7,802 bases of DNA from Actinomyces sp. GTDB lineage: Bacteria; Actinomycetota; Acidimicrobiia; Acidimicrobiales; Aldehydirespiratoraceae. Made by a program: the position numbers and the translations under genes. Where the stretch lies: contig RFFY01000338.1 of NCBI GenBank assembly GCA_003697065.1, forward strand, positions 1 to 7,802. The letters are read 5' to 3'. Below the pieces are notes generated by a model. That model did not search any database, was not told the DNA's origin, and saw only the letters and a list, made by a program, of their open reading frames with translations. Positions 1 to 5,752 of the stretch are shown here, one piece after another (the first letter of the stretch is position 1; every line of letters begins with the position of its first letter).

Positions 1-172
1 AGGTGGTGGTGGCGGGGGCGGCGGCCGGTGGGGCGCTCGTGGTGGCGGAGGCGGCGGTCGTGGTGGTGGAGGTCGCCGCGGGGGCCGTGGCGTCGGCGGG
101 TGAACGGGCCGGGCCGCAGGCGGCCAGGAGGGCGGCCACGCCCACGGCGACGACGAGGCGTCGGGGCGGCAT
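1..172 (-). CDS. Lipoprotein, N-terminal part only (runs off left edge)
   Basis: The first 57 residues are visible. The start is MPPRRLVVAVGVAALLAACG: two arginines, a hydrophobic stretch and a lipobox LAAC, with Cys19 as the predicted lipidated residue. This is a type II signal peptide, so the mature protein should be anchored on the outer face of the membrane. After Cys19 the chain becomes a Thr/Ala/Pro/Ser-rich linker (about residues 27-57), a common flexible stalk after the lipid anchor in actinobacterial lipoproteins. The functional domain lies outside the window, so no function can be given. The ATG begins 23 bp after the thiolase stop codon on the same strand, which suggests cotranscription. 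No good Shine-Dalgarno is visible in that gap. The start rests on the well-formed signal peptide. Confidence 0.72.
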   Translation of the reverse strand, partial: MPPRRLVVAVGVAALLAACGPARSPADATAPAATSTTTTAASATTSAPPAAAPATTT

Positions 173-195
173 CGGCGAGAGCCGGTTGCGGTCCG

Positions 196-1380
196 TCAGG
201 CGACCGAACGCAGCACCAGGGCGTCGCCTTGACCACCACCGCCGCACAGGGCGGCCACCCCCGTCCCCCCGCCGCGCCGGCGCAGCTCGTGGGCCAGGGT
301 GAGGGCGATGCGGGCGCCGGTCATGCCGATCGGGTGGCCGAGGGCGATGGCGCCACCGTTGACGTTGACGATGTCGTCGGGGATGCCGAGATCGGCCATC
401 GAGGCCAGGGCCACGGCGGCGAAGGCCTCGTTGATCTCGAACAGGTCGACGTCGCCCACCCCGAGACCCGCCCGCTCGAGGGCCTGGCGGGCGGCCCGGC
501 TCGGTTGGGTCAGAAGGGAGGTGTCGGGGCCGGCCACCTCACCGAAGGAGACGATCTCGGCCAGGGGTGTCACCCCCAGACGGTCGGCCACGTCCCGGCG
601 GGTGACGACGACCGCCGAGGCGCCGTCGGAGAGCTGGGACGAGTTGCCGGCGGTGATGTCACCGCCTTCGGCGAAGGCGGGCGCCAGACGGGCGAGGGAC
701 TCGACGGTGGTGCCGGGCCGGATGCCCTCGTCCTCGGCGACGACGAGGGGGTCGCCGCGCCGCTGGGGCACCTCGACGGGCACGATCTCCTCGGCGAGGA
801 TCCCGTCCTTGGTGGCCCGGGCGGCCCGCTCGTGGCTGGCGGCGGCCAGGGCGTCCTGATCGTGGCGCGGGATGTGGGCCGCCGCCGCGTAGCGCTCGGT
901 CCCCGCGCCCATGGTGCAGGCGTCGAAGGAGCACCACAGCCCGTCGTGGAGCACCGAGTCGAGGACCCGGTCGTGACCGTAGCGGTAGCCCTGGCGCGCC
1001 TTGGCGAGCAGGTAGGGCCCCTGGCTCATCGACTCCATCCCGCCGGCCACCACGATGTCGGCCTCGCCCAGGGCGATCATGCGGTGTGCCATCCAGATGG
1101 CGTTGAGGCTCGACAGGCACGCCTTGTTGATCGCCGTCGAGGGCACCGACAGGGGGATGCCACCGGCGTGGGCGGCCTGACGGGCCGGGACCTGGCCGGC
1201 GCCGGCCTGGACCACCTGGCCGAAGAAGACGAAGTCGACGTCCTCGCCGGAGACGCCGCCGCGCTCGAGGGCGGCGGTGATGGCCAGACCGCCGAGGGTG
1301 GTGGCGGGGAAGCCGGCCAGGGCCCCCGACATCTTGCCGATCGGGGTGCGGGCGCCGCTGAGGATGACGGTGTCGGCCAT
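196..1380 (-). CDS. Acetyl-CoA C-acetyltransferase (thiolase family)
   Basis: This 394-residue protein has the usual length of a type II thiolase, which condenses two acetyl-CoA to acetoacetyl-CoA or cleaves 3-oxoacyl-CoA. All catalytic landmarks are present. The nucleophile Cys88 lies in INKACLSSLNAI. The NEAF motif is at 317-320. His349 lies in GGAIALGHP. The acid/base Cys379 lies in the C-terminal CGGGGQGDAL motif. The family signature GGMESMS is at 113-119. The ATG start is supported by a GGAGG Shine-Dalgarno at 1386-1390, 5 nt before it. There is no signal peptide, so it is cytoplasmic. It follows the ACT gene by 92 bp on the same strand, and that gap has its own likely -10 box, so it may be transcribed separately. 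Whether it is biosynthetic (acetoacetyl-CoA) or degradative cannot be told from sequence; no acyl-CoA dehydrogenase or hydratase is adjacent. The thiolase call is near certain, the chain-length preference is not. Confidence 0.95.
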   Translation of the reverse strand: MADTVILSGARTPIGKMSGALAGFPATTLGGLAITAALERGGVSGEDVDFVFFGQVVQAGAGQVPARQAAHAGGIPLSVPSTAINKACLSSLNAIWMAHRMIALGEADIVVAGGMESMSQGPYLLAKARQGYRYGHDRVLDSVLHDGLWCSFDACTMGAGTERYAAAAHIPRHDQDALAAASHERAARATKDGILAEEIVPVEVPQRRGDPLVVAEDEGIRPGTTVESLARLAPAFAEGGDITAGNSSQLSDGASAVVVTRRDVADRLGVTPLAEIVSFGEVAGPDTSLLTQPSRAARQALERAGLGVGDVDLFEINEAFAAVALASMADLGIPDDIVNVNGGAIALGHPIGMTGARIALTLAHELRRRGGGTGVAALCGGGGQGDALVLRSVA

Positions 1381-1416
1381 GAGGTCCTCCGGGGAGACGA
1401 GGGACGCGTCACCCCG

Positions 1417-1422
1417 AGCCTA
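1417..1422 (-). promoter_or_regulatory. Predicted -10 box of the thiolase gene
   Basis: On the minus strand the hexamer TAGGCT fits the actinobacterial -10 pattern TANNNT. It would give a transcript start near 1410 and a leader of about 30 nt that contains the GGAGG Shine-Dalgarno. No convincing -35 is seen 16-18 bp upstream. The surrounding word CCTAGGCTC recurs in front of the metallo-hydrolase gene at 7262-7270. Confidence 0.45.
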
Positions 1423-1472
1423 GGACCCCGGAACGGGCCCGGCCGAGCGCGGGCGGCGGCGGACCGCCGGGT

Positions 1473-1856
1473 TCAGCCGACGGCGACGCCCTCGAGGGCG
1501 GCGCGCAGGCCCTCGAGATCCTCGCTGCCGAAGACGACCCGCGAGTTGGTGGCGACGTAGAGCAGGTCGATGTTCACCCCGGCGCGGGCGACGCGGTTGG
1601 CGAGCTCGGCCAACTCGCCCGGCCGGTCGTGGGCCTGCACGACGACGACCTCGCGCTCGCGGGTGATCGCCGTGTTGGTGATGGCCAGAGCGTGGCGGAC
1701 GGGCTCGGGGTGGGGCACGAGGATGTGCAGCTCGGCGGTGGCGGCGTCGGCGGTGCAGGTGGCAGCGGAGATGTTCACCCCGGCGTCGCTGATCGCCGTC
1801 GCCACCTTGGCCAGAGCCCCCGGCTCGTTCTCCAGCTCGATGACCATGTCGTACAT
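1473..1856 (-). CDS. Stand-alone tandem ACT-domain protein
   Basis: This 127-residue protein consists of two ACT domains and nothing else, about residues 3-62 and 69-125. Each has the beta-alpha-beta opening and the Gly-containing ligand loop: NEPGALAKVATAISDAGVNI at 10-29, and DRPGELAELANRVARAGVNI at 77-96. ACT domains bind small ligands, most often amino acids, and transmit that to an attached or partner enzyme. No catalytic or DNA-binding segment is present, so it would act by binding a partner. The start at 1856 was chosen over an upstream in-frame ATG at 1907 because GGAGG at 1862-1866 sits 5 nt before it and the domain begins immediately. It is transcribed away from the mutase operon and lies upstream of the thiolase. 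It resembles the tandem-ACT proteins grouped as uncharacterised (COG4747-like, from memory). The ligand and partner are unknown. Confidence 0.88.
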   Translation of the reverse strand: MYDMVIELENEPGALAKVATAISDAGVNISAATCTADAATAELHILVPHPEPVRHALAITNTAITREREVVVVQAHDRPGELAELANRVARAGVNIDLLYVATNSRVVFGSEDLEGLRAALEGVAVG

Positions 1857-1897
1857 GTCGTCCTCCCGGTCGGGGCGACCCCGTGGCCGCCTACCGC

Positions 1898-1926
1898 ATG
1901 GTCGCACTCCGGCGTCACCGTCTCAA
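1898..1926 (-). promoter_or_regulatory. Possible promoter of the ACT gene
   Basis: On the minus strand TTGAGA (1926-1921) is followed after exactly 17 bp by GACCAT (1903-1898). These are a 5/6 match to the -35 consensus and a weaker -10 that keeps the conserved second A and last T. The transcript would start near 1891 and give a 35-nt leader carrying the GGAGG site. The -10 is weak, so this is tentative. Confidence 0.3.
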
Positions 1927-1949
1927 CGGGAACACACCGGCGGTGGTCG

Positions 1950-1985
1950 CCCCGGGCGGTCGGGAGGCCCCGGGCGGTCGGGAGG
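1950..1985. repeat. Perfect 18-bp tandem duplication in the divergent promoter region
   Basis: The unit CCCCGGGCGGTCGGGAGG occurs twice, head to tail, with no mismatch (1950-1967 and 1968-1985). It lies in the 157-bp region between the ACT and mutase genes. The second copy covers the -35 position of the predicted mutase promoter and the first lies directly upstream. That is where tandem regulator sites usually sit, but a slippage duplication with no function is equally possible. Confidence 0.85.
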
Positions 1986-1998
1986 TGGGGGCGGCGGG

Positions 1999-2007
1999 TG
2001 CGATACT
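1999..2007 (+). promoter_or_regulatory. Extended -10 promoter of the mutase operon, probably leaderless
   Basis: TGCGATACT is an extended -10 (TGn followed by GATACT, with the conserved A at position 2 and T at position 6). Only 6 nt separate the hexamer from the ATG at 2014, so transcription would begin at or next to the start codon. No Shine-Dalgarno lies within the normal distance of that ATG, which agrees with a leaderless mRNA. No consensus -35 is visible; its place is taken by the second 18-bp repeat. Confidence 0.5.
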
Positions 2008-2013
2008 GGCGAC

Positions 2014-3660
2014 ATGGCGACCGAACCGACCGACGCCGGCGACGCCCGCGCCGCCTGGGACGAGGCCTACGTCGCCGCTCCCCACCGCGACGTGCCCTTC
2101 GAGACCCTCTCGGGCATCGAGGTCGACCCCGTCTACGGCGACCCGCCCTACCCGGGCCAGTACCCCTACACCCGGGGCATCCATCCCGGCATGTACCGCT
2201 CGCGCCTGTGGACGATGCGCCAGTTCGCCGGCTTCGGCACCGCCCGCGACACCAACGCCCGCTTCCTCGAGCTCCTGCGCGCCGGCGGGACCGGGCTGTC
2301 GACGGCCTTCGACATGCCCACCCTCATGGGGCGCGACTCCGACCATCCCTGGTCGATCGGCGAGGTCGGGCGGGCCGGGGTGGCCGTCGACACCCTCGCC
2401 GACATGGAGGACCTGTTCGCCGGGATCGATCTCGGCGCCGTGACCACCTCGATGACGATCAACGGCCCGGCCAGCATCATCATGGCGATGTACATCGTCG
2501 TCGGGGAACGCAACGGGGTTCCACGCGAGCGCCTGGCCGGCACCATCCAAAACGACATCCTCAAGGAGTACCAGGCCCAAAAGGAGTACATCTTCCCGCC
2601 CCGGCCCTCGATGCGGCTCGTCACCGACCTGATCGCCTTCACCGCCGCCGAGATGCCGAAGTGGAACCCGGTGTCGGTCTCGGGCTACCACATCCGCGAG
2701 GCGGGCTCGACGGCGGCCCAGGAACTCGCCTTCACCCTCGCCAACGGCTTCGCCTACGTCGAGGCGGCCACCGCCGCCGGACTCGGGGTCGACACCTTCG
2801 CCCCCCGCCTGTCGTTCTTCTTCAACGCCCACATCGACTTCTTCGAGGAGATCGCCAAGTACCGGGCCGCCCGCCGGATCTGGGCCCGCTGGCTGCGCGA
2901 GCGCTACGGGGCACGCGACGAGCGGAGCTGGAAGCTGCGCTTCCACACCCAGACCGCCGGCGTCTCGCTCACGGCCCAACAACCCGAGATCAACATCGCC
3001 CGGGTGGCCGTGCAGGCCCTGGCGGCCGTGCTCGGCGGCACCCAGAGCCTCCACACCGACTCCTACGACGAGGCCCTGGCCCTGCCCACCGAGAAGGCGG
3101 CGCGCATCGCCCTGCGGACCCAGCAGATCGTGGCCCACGAGACTGGCGTGACCAACGTGGCCGATCCCCTCGGCGGGTCGCCCTACATCGAGTGGCTCAC
3201 CGACGAACTGGAGCGGCGGGCCGAGGCGATCTTCGCCCACCTCGACGAACTCGGCGACGGCTCCATCCTCGAAGGTGTCTACGCCGGCATCGAGGAGGGC
3301 TGGTTCCAGGGCGAGATCGCCGAATCGGCCTACCGTTTCGAGCGCGAGGTCAACGCCGGCCGCCGGATCATCGTGGGGGTGAACGCCTTCACCGACGGCG
3401 ACGACGGCGAGCGCAACATCCTGCGGATCGACCCCGCGGTCGAGGAGCTCCAGCTCAAGCGCCTCGACGAGGTGCGCCGTCGTCGTGACCAGGCTGCGGT
3501 CGACGCCGCCCTCGATCGACTCGTCGCCGCCGCCCGCGATCCCCTCACCAACACCATGCTGCCCCTCATCGACGCCGTGTCCGTCTACGCCACCGAGGGC
3601 GAGATCGTCGCCGCCCTCGAGAGCGTCTTCGGCACCTACACCGAGAAGGTGGTCGTGTGA
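2014..3660 (+). CDS. B12-dependent acyl-CoA mutase, large (catalytic) subunit; isobutyryl-CoA mutase-like
   Basis: This 548-residue protein carries only the TIM-barrel substrate domain of the methylmalonyl-CoA mutase family; the B12-binding domain is the next gene. Family motifs include YRSRLWTMRQFAGFG (61-75), GLSTAFDMPTLMG (94-106), GTIQNDILKEY (176-186), SVSGYHIREAG (221-231) and GGTQSLHT (341-348). Against Propionibacterium methylmalonyl-CoA mutase, recalled from memory, motifs align with a constant offset of 18. His226 matches His244 and Gln179 matches Gln197. The carboxylate-binding Arg207 is replaced by Gln189 and Tyr89 by Phe71. The position of the Asp typical of 2-hydroxyisobutyryl-CoA mutase is Ala98. 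Phe/Ala/Gln is the isobutyryl-CoA mutase pattern, so the likely reaction is isobutyryl-CoA to n-butyryl-CoA. His57 stands where Tyr75 is expected. The ATG at 2014 was chosen over longer upstream readings because it follows the -10 and begins the conserved N-terminus. The family is certain; the substrate is inferred. Confidence 0.93.
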   Translation: MATEPTDAGDARAAWDEAYVAAPHRDVPFETLSGIEVDPVYGDPPYPGQYPYTRGIHPGMYRSRLWTMRQFAGFGTARDTNARFLELLRAGGTGLSTAFDMPTLMGRDSDHPWSIGEVGRAGVAVDTLADMEDLFAGIDLGAVTTSMTINGPASIIMAMYIVVGERNGVPRERLAGTIQNDILKEYQAQKEYIFPPRPSMRLVTDLIAFTAAEMPKWNPVSVSGYHIREAGSTAAQELAFTLANGFAYVEAATAAGLGVDTFAPRLSFFFNAHIDFFEEIAKYRAARRIWARWLRERYGARDERSWKLRFHTQTAGVSLTAQQPEINIARVAVQALAAVLGGTQSLHTDSYDEALALPTEKAARIALRTQQIVAHETGVTNVADPLGGSPYIEWLTDELERRAEAIFAHLDELGDGSILEGVYAGIEEGWFQGEIAESAYRFEREVNAGRRIIVGVNAFTDGDDGERNILRIDPAVEELQLKRLDEVRRRRDQAAVDAALDRLVAAARDPLTNTMLPLIDAVSVYATEGEIVAALESVFGTYTEKVVV

Positions 3661-4112
3661 CGGGCCCGCCTGTCGACGAGACGGACCCGGCCGACGCCGC
3701 CCTGTCCGACCCGGACCAGGCGCCGATCCGGGTCGTCCTGGCGAAGCTGGGCCTCGACGGTCACGACCGTGGCCTCAAGGTCGTGGCTCGCATCCTGCGC
3801 GACGCCGGCATGGAGGTCGTGTACCTGGGCCTGCGCCAGACCACCGATTCGATCGTGGCGGCCGTCGAGCAGGAGGACGCCGACGTGGTCGGGATCTCGA
3901 TGCACAACGCCGGCCACCTCACCTTGTGCCGCCGCATGCTCGACGCCCTGGACGCCGCCGGCCTCGACACCCCCCTGGTCATCGGCGGGATCATCCCCGA
4001 CGACGACGTGGCCGAACTCCGACGCATGGGCGTGGCCGAGATCCTGCATCCGGGGGCCTCGGCCGCCGAGGTCGCCGACGCCGTGCGCCGGGCGGCCCGG
4101 ACCCGGCGGTGA
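3657..4112 (+). CDS. Acyl-CoA mutase small subunit, cobalamin-binding
   Basis: This 151-residue B12-binding subunit is the partner of the preceding large subunit. The base-off/His-on motif DxHxxG is complete (Asp34, His36, Gly39 in LGLDGHDRGLKV), with His36 as the expected lower axial cobalt ligand. Ser81 follows at the usual distance, and the Gly110-Gly111 pair that packs against the cofactor tail lies 26 residues after the SxL position. In place of SxL the sequence reads Ser-Met-His, followed by AGH. Residues 1-23 form a flexible acidic lead-in. The GTG start overlaps the upstream stop in a GTGA, with GGTGG just before it, which predicts translational coupling and equal amounts of the two subunits. 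Separate large and small subunits are known for isobutyryl-CoA and 2-hydroxyisobutyryl-CoA mutases. A substrate other than isobutyryl-CoA cannot be excluded. Confidence 0.93.
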   Translation: MTGPPVDETDPADAALSDPDQAPIRVVLAKLGLDGHDRGLKVVARILRDAGMEVVYLGLRQTTDSIVAAVEQEDADVVGISMHNAGHLTLCRRMLDALDAAGLDTPLVIGGIIPDDDVAELRRMGVAEILHPGASAAEVADAVRRAARTRR

Positions 4113-5146
4113 GCGGCCGCCGCGTTCCCGGTGCCGCCGAGTTGGTGGCGGCGGCCCGGACCGGTGACCGGCGGGCGCTGGGGCGTCTGCTGACCCTGGC
4201 CGAGCGGGGCGGACGGGGCGCCGACGAGGTCGACGCGGCCGTGTCACCGGCGGTGCGGGGGGCGACGGTGGTGGGGATCACCGGCGCTCCCGGGGCCGGC
4301 AAGTCGTCGCTCACGGGCCGCCTCGCCGCGCGCCTCGCCGAGGCCGGTGAGCGGGTCGGCGTCATCGCCGTCGACCCCAGCTCCCCCTTCAGCGGCGGTG
4401 CCGTGCTCGGCGACCGGGTCCGTATGGACGAGGTGACGGGGGAGCGGCGCGACGCCGTGTTCATCCGCTCGATGGCGACCCGTGGTCACGAGGGCGGGCT
4501 CGCTCTGGCGGTGCCTTTGGCCGTCCGGGTCTTCGACGCCGTCGGGTTCGACCGGATCCTCGTGGAGACGGTGGGGGTGGGCCAGGTCGAGGTCGAGGTG
4601 GCGGGCGCGGCCGACACCACGGTGGTCGTCGTCACCCCCGGGTGGGGCGACGCCGTCCAGGCCGCCAAGGCCGGGCTCCTCGAGGTGGGCGACGTGTTCG
4701 TCGTGAACAAGGCCGACCGCCCCGGCGTCGGTGACGCCGTGCGCGACCTCGAGCGCATGCTCGACCTGTCCCCGGGCGCCCACGAGCCTCAGGTGTGGCG
4801 CCCGCCGGTGGTGACGACGGTCGCCACCACCGGTGAGGGCATCGAGCGCTTGGTCGAGGTGCTCGACGAGCACCGGCGCCACCTGGTGGAGTCGGGCGAG
4901 GGCGACCGACGCCGCTCGGGCCGTCGCCGACGCGAGATCAGAGAGCGGGCGCTGGCCGCCATCGCCCGGCGCCTCGACGCCGAGCTGGCCCGGGACGGGG
5001 CTGAGGGCTCCGCTGGTGCCGGCGCGGTGTCGGTGGGGGGGGCGGCGGCGGTCCTCGTGGACCGCCTCACCGGGGGTGCGTCCCCGACCAGCGACGAGGG
5101 GTCGGCCGGTTCCGGTGCCGGGACCGCCGACTCCCGTCATGGGTGA
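4109..5146 (+). CDS. meaB: MeaB/ArgK-family GTPase, mutase chaperone
   Basis: This 345-residue G protein protects B12 mutases. Members gate adenosylcobalamin loading and remove inactivated cofactor at the cost of GTP. Visible motifs are the Walker A GAPGAGKSS (59-67), DPSSPFSGGAVLGDRVRM (89-106, with Asp89 in the nucleotide/metal site), the ETVGVGQ segment (153-159) before the switch region, and the guanine-specificity motif NKAD (200-203). The helical N-terminus ELVAAARTGDRRALGRLLT (11-29) is typical of the family. The GTG start overlaps the B12-subunit stop as GTGA, so the operon reads large-small-chaperone. The last 25 residues are Gly/Ser/Ala-rich and look disordered, in place of the tidy end of most members. 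The system-specific homologue serving 2-hydroxyisobutyryl-CoA mutase is called MeaH, and this protein may be an equivalent dedicated partner. The family call is very secure. Confidence 0.94.
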   Translation: MSGRRVPGAAELVAAARTGDRRALGRLLTLAERGGRGADEVDAAVSPAVRGATVVGITGAPGAGKSSLTGRLAARLAEAGERVGVIAVDPSSPFSGGAVLGDRVRMDEVTGERRDAVFIRSMATRGHEGGLALAVPLAVRVFDAVGFDRILVETVGVGQVEVEVAGAADTTVVVVTPGWGDAVQAAKAGLLEVGDVFVVNKADRPGVGDAVRDLERMLDLSPGAHEPQVWRPPVVTTVATTGEGIERLVEVLDEHRRHLVESGEGDRRRSGRRRREIRERALAAIARRLDAELARDGAEGSAGAGAVSVGGAAAVLVDRLTGGASPTSDEGSAGSGAGTADSRHG

Positions 5147-5156
5147 CCGGTCACCC
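5141..5156. terminator. Palindrome across two convergent stop codons, possible bidirectional terminator
   Basis: GGGTGACCGGTCACCC is a perfect 16-bp palindrome. It contains the meaB stop (5144-5146) and, on the other strand, the stop of the SSI-like lipoprotein gene (5151-5153). RNA from either side could fold a 6-bp stem with a CCGG loop. There is no T-run on either side, so it is not a classical intrinsic terminator. At this GC content a 16-bp palindrome somewhere in the window is not rare; the position is what makes it notable. Confidence 0.4.
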
Positions 5157-5678
5157 GTCGAGCGACACTCCCTTGGCCGGGGGAAGCAGGCCGGCGAGGA
5201 GGTCGTCCCACTCGGCGATGCCGCACCCGTTGGCCCGGTCGATGACCGTGTCGACCGGCTCGCCCTCGAGGGTGCCGGTGATGGTGGCGGTGTCGGGACC
5301 ACCGTAGATCTCGGTGCAGGCCCGGTCGGCGGGCGGGCCCTCGACGAGGCGTTGCTGCACCTCGGCGCGTGCGAGCACGGTGCAGGCCACCCTCTCGTCG
5401 ATGTCGACCACGCCCTCGACGGGGGTGACGGTCGCCGTGTCGCCGAGGCAGGTGACCCGGTAGGCGATCGTGGGGTGGTCCGGGTGCTCGACGGTGACGG
5501 TCAGGTCGGCGACGGGGTAGGGGCCGGCGCCGAGGGGCTCGCCCCCGCCGTCGCTCGTGGTCGGCGTGTCGGTGCCGCCGGCGGAGGTCACGGTCGTGTC
5601 GTCACCGCAGGCGGCGGCGACGAGGGCCACAGCGGCGAGGAGGCCGACGGTGGCAGGGAGCAGGCGGGATCTGGTCAT
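5151..5678 (-). CDS. SSI-like (subtilisin inhibitor family) lipoprotein
   Basis: This 175-residue exported protein has a signal peptide ending LVAAAC with lipidated Cys24, then a Thr/Gly/Asp-rich linker to about residue 52. The folded domain (about 56-165) has four cysteines, Cys77, Cys99, Cys121 and Cys152. They lie in the contexts YRVTC, ACTVL, ACTEIYGGP and RANGCGIAEWDDL. This matches the Streptomyces subtilisin inhibitor, where two disulfides (first-second, third-fourth Cys) flank a reactive loop starting at the third Cys (CPMVYDP in the inhibitor, CTEIYGGP here) and the last Cys is preceded by N-x. The role would be inhibiting a serine protease at the cell surface. The residue aligned with P1 is Glu123. 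The ATG at 5678 has an AGGGAG-like site about 8-12 nt upstream. It follows the alpha/beta hydrolase gene by 74 bp. The family call comes from remembered patterns and inhibition is unproven. Confidence 0.75.
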   Translation of the reverse strand: MTRSRLLPATVGLLAAVALVAAACGDDTTVTSAGGTDTPTTSDGGGEPLGAGPYPVADLTVTVEHPDHPTIAYRVTCLGDTATVTPVEGVVDIDERVACTVLARAEVQQRLVEGPPADRACTEIYGGPDTATITGTLEGEPVDTVIDRANGCGIAEWDDLLAGLLPPAKGVSLDG

Positions 5679-5752
5679 GGTGGGTCTCCCTCGACAGGCG
5701 GTGCCGTGTCGGTCTGGTCGCGCCGGTCGGGGCGCGGCGTTTCGGTGTCTCG

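Noticed and set aside
649..666. Inverted repeat with 8-bp arms (GGCGGTGA / TCACCGCC) inside the thiolase gene
   Set aside because: It encodes conserved thiolase residues and a repeat of this size is expected by chance at this GC content.
28..1560. 510-codon plus-strand open frame opposite the thiolase
   Set aside because: It is rich in Gly/Arg/Asp/His with no family motif and lies antisense to an enzyme with all catalytic residues; GC-rich DNA opens long antisense frames.
1570..2013. Upstream extension of the mutase large subunit by 148 residues
   Set aside because: The extension overlaps the ACT gene on the other strand and the promoter region, and looks nothing like the family N-terminus.
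1915..3240. 441-codon minus-strand open frame opposite the mutase large subunit
   Set aside because: It is an antisense shadow with low-complexity composition; the plus-strand frame has full family conservation.
4244..5302. 352-codon minus-strand frame opposite meaB
   Set aside because: It has no recognisable domain and runs through both meaB and the lipoprotein gene in another frame.
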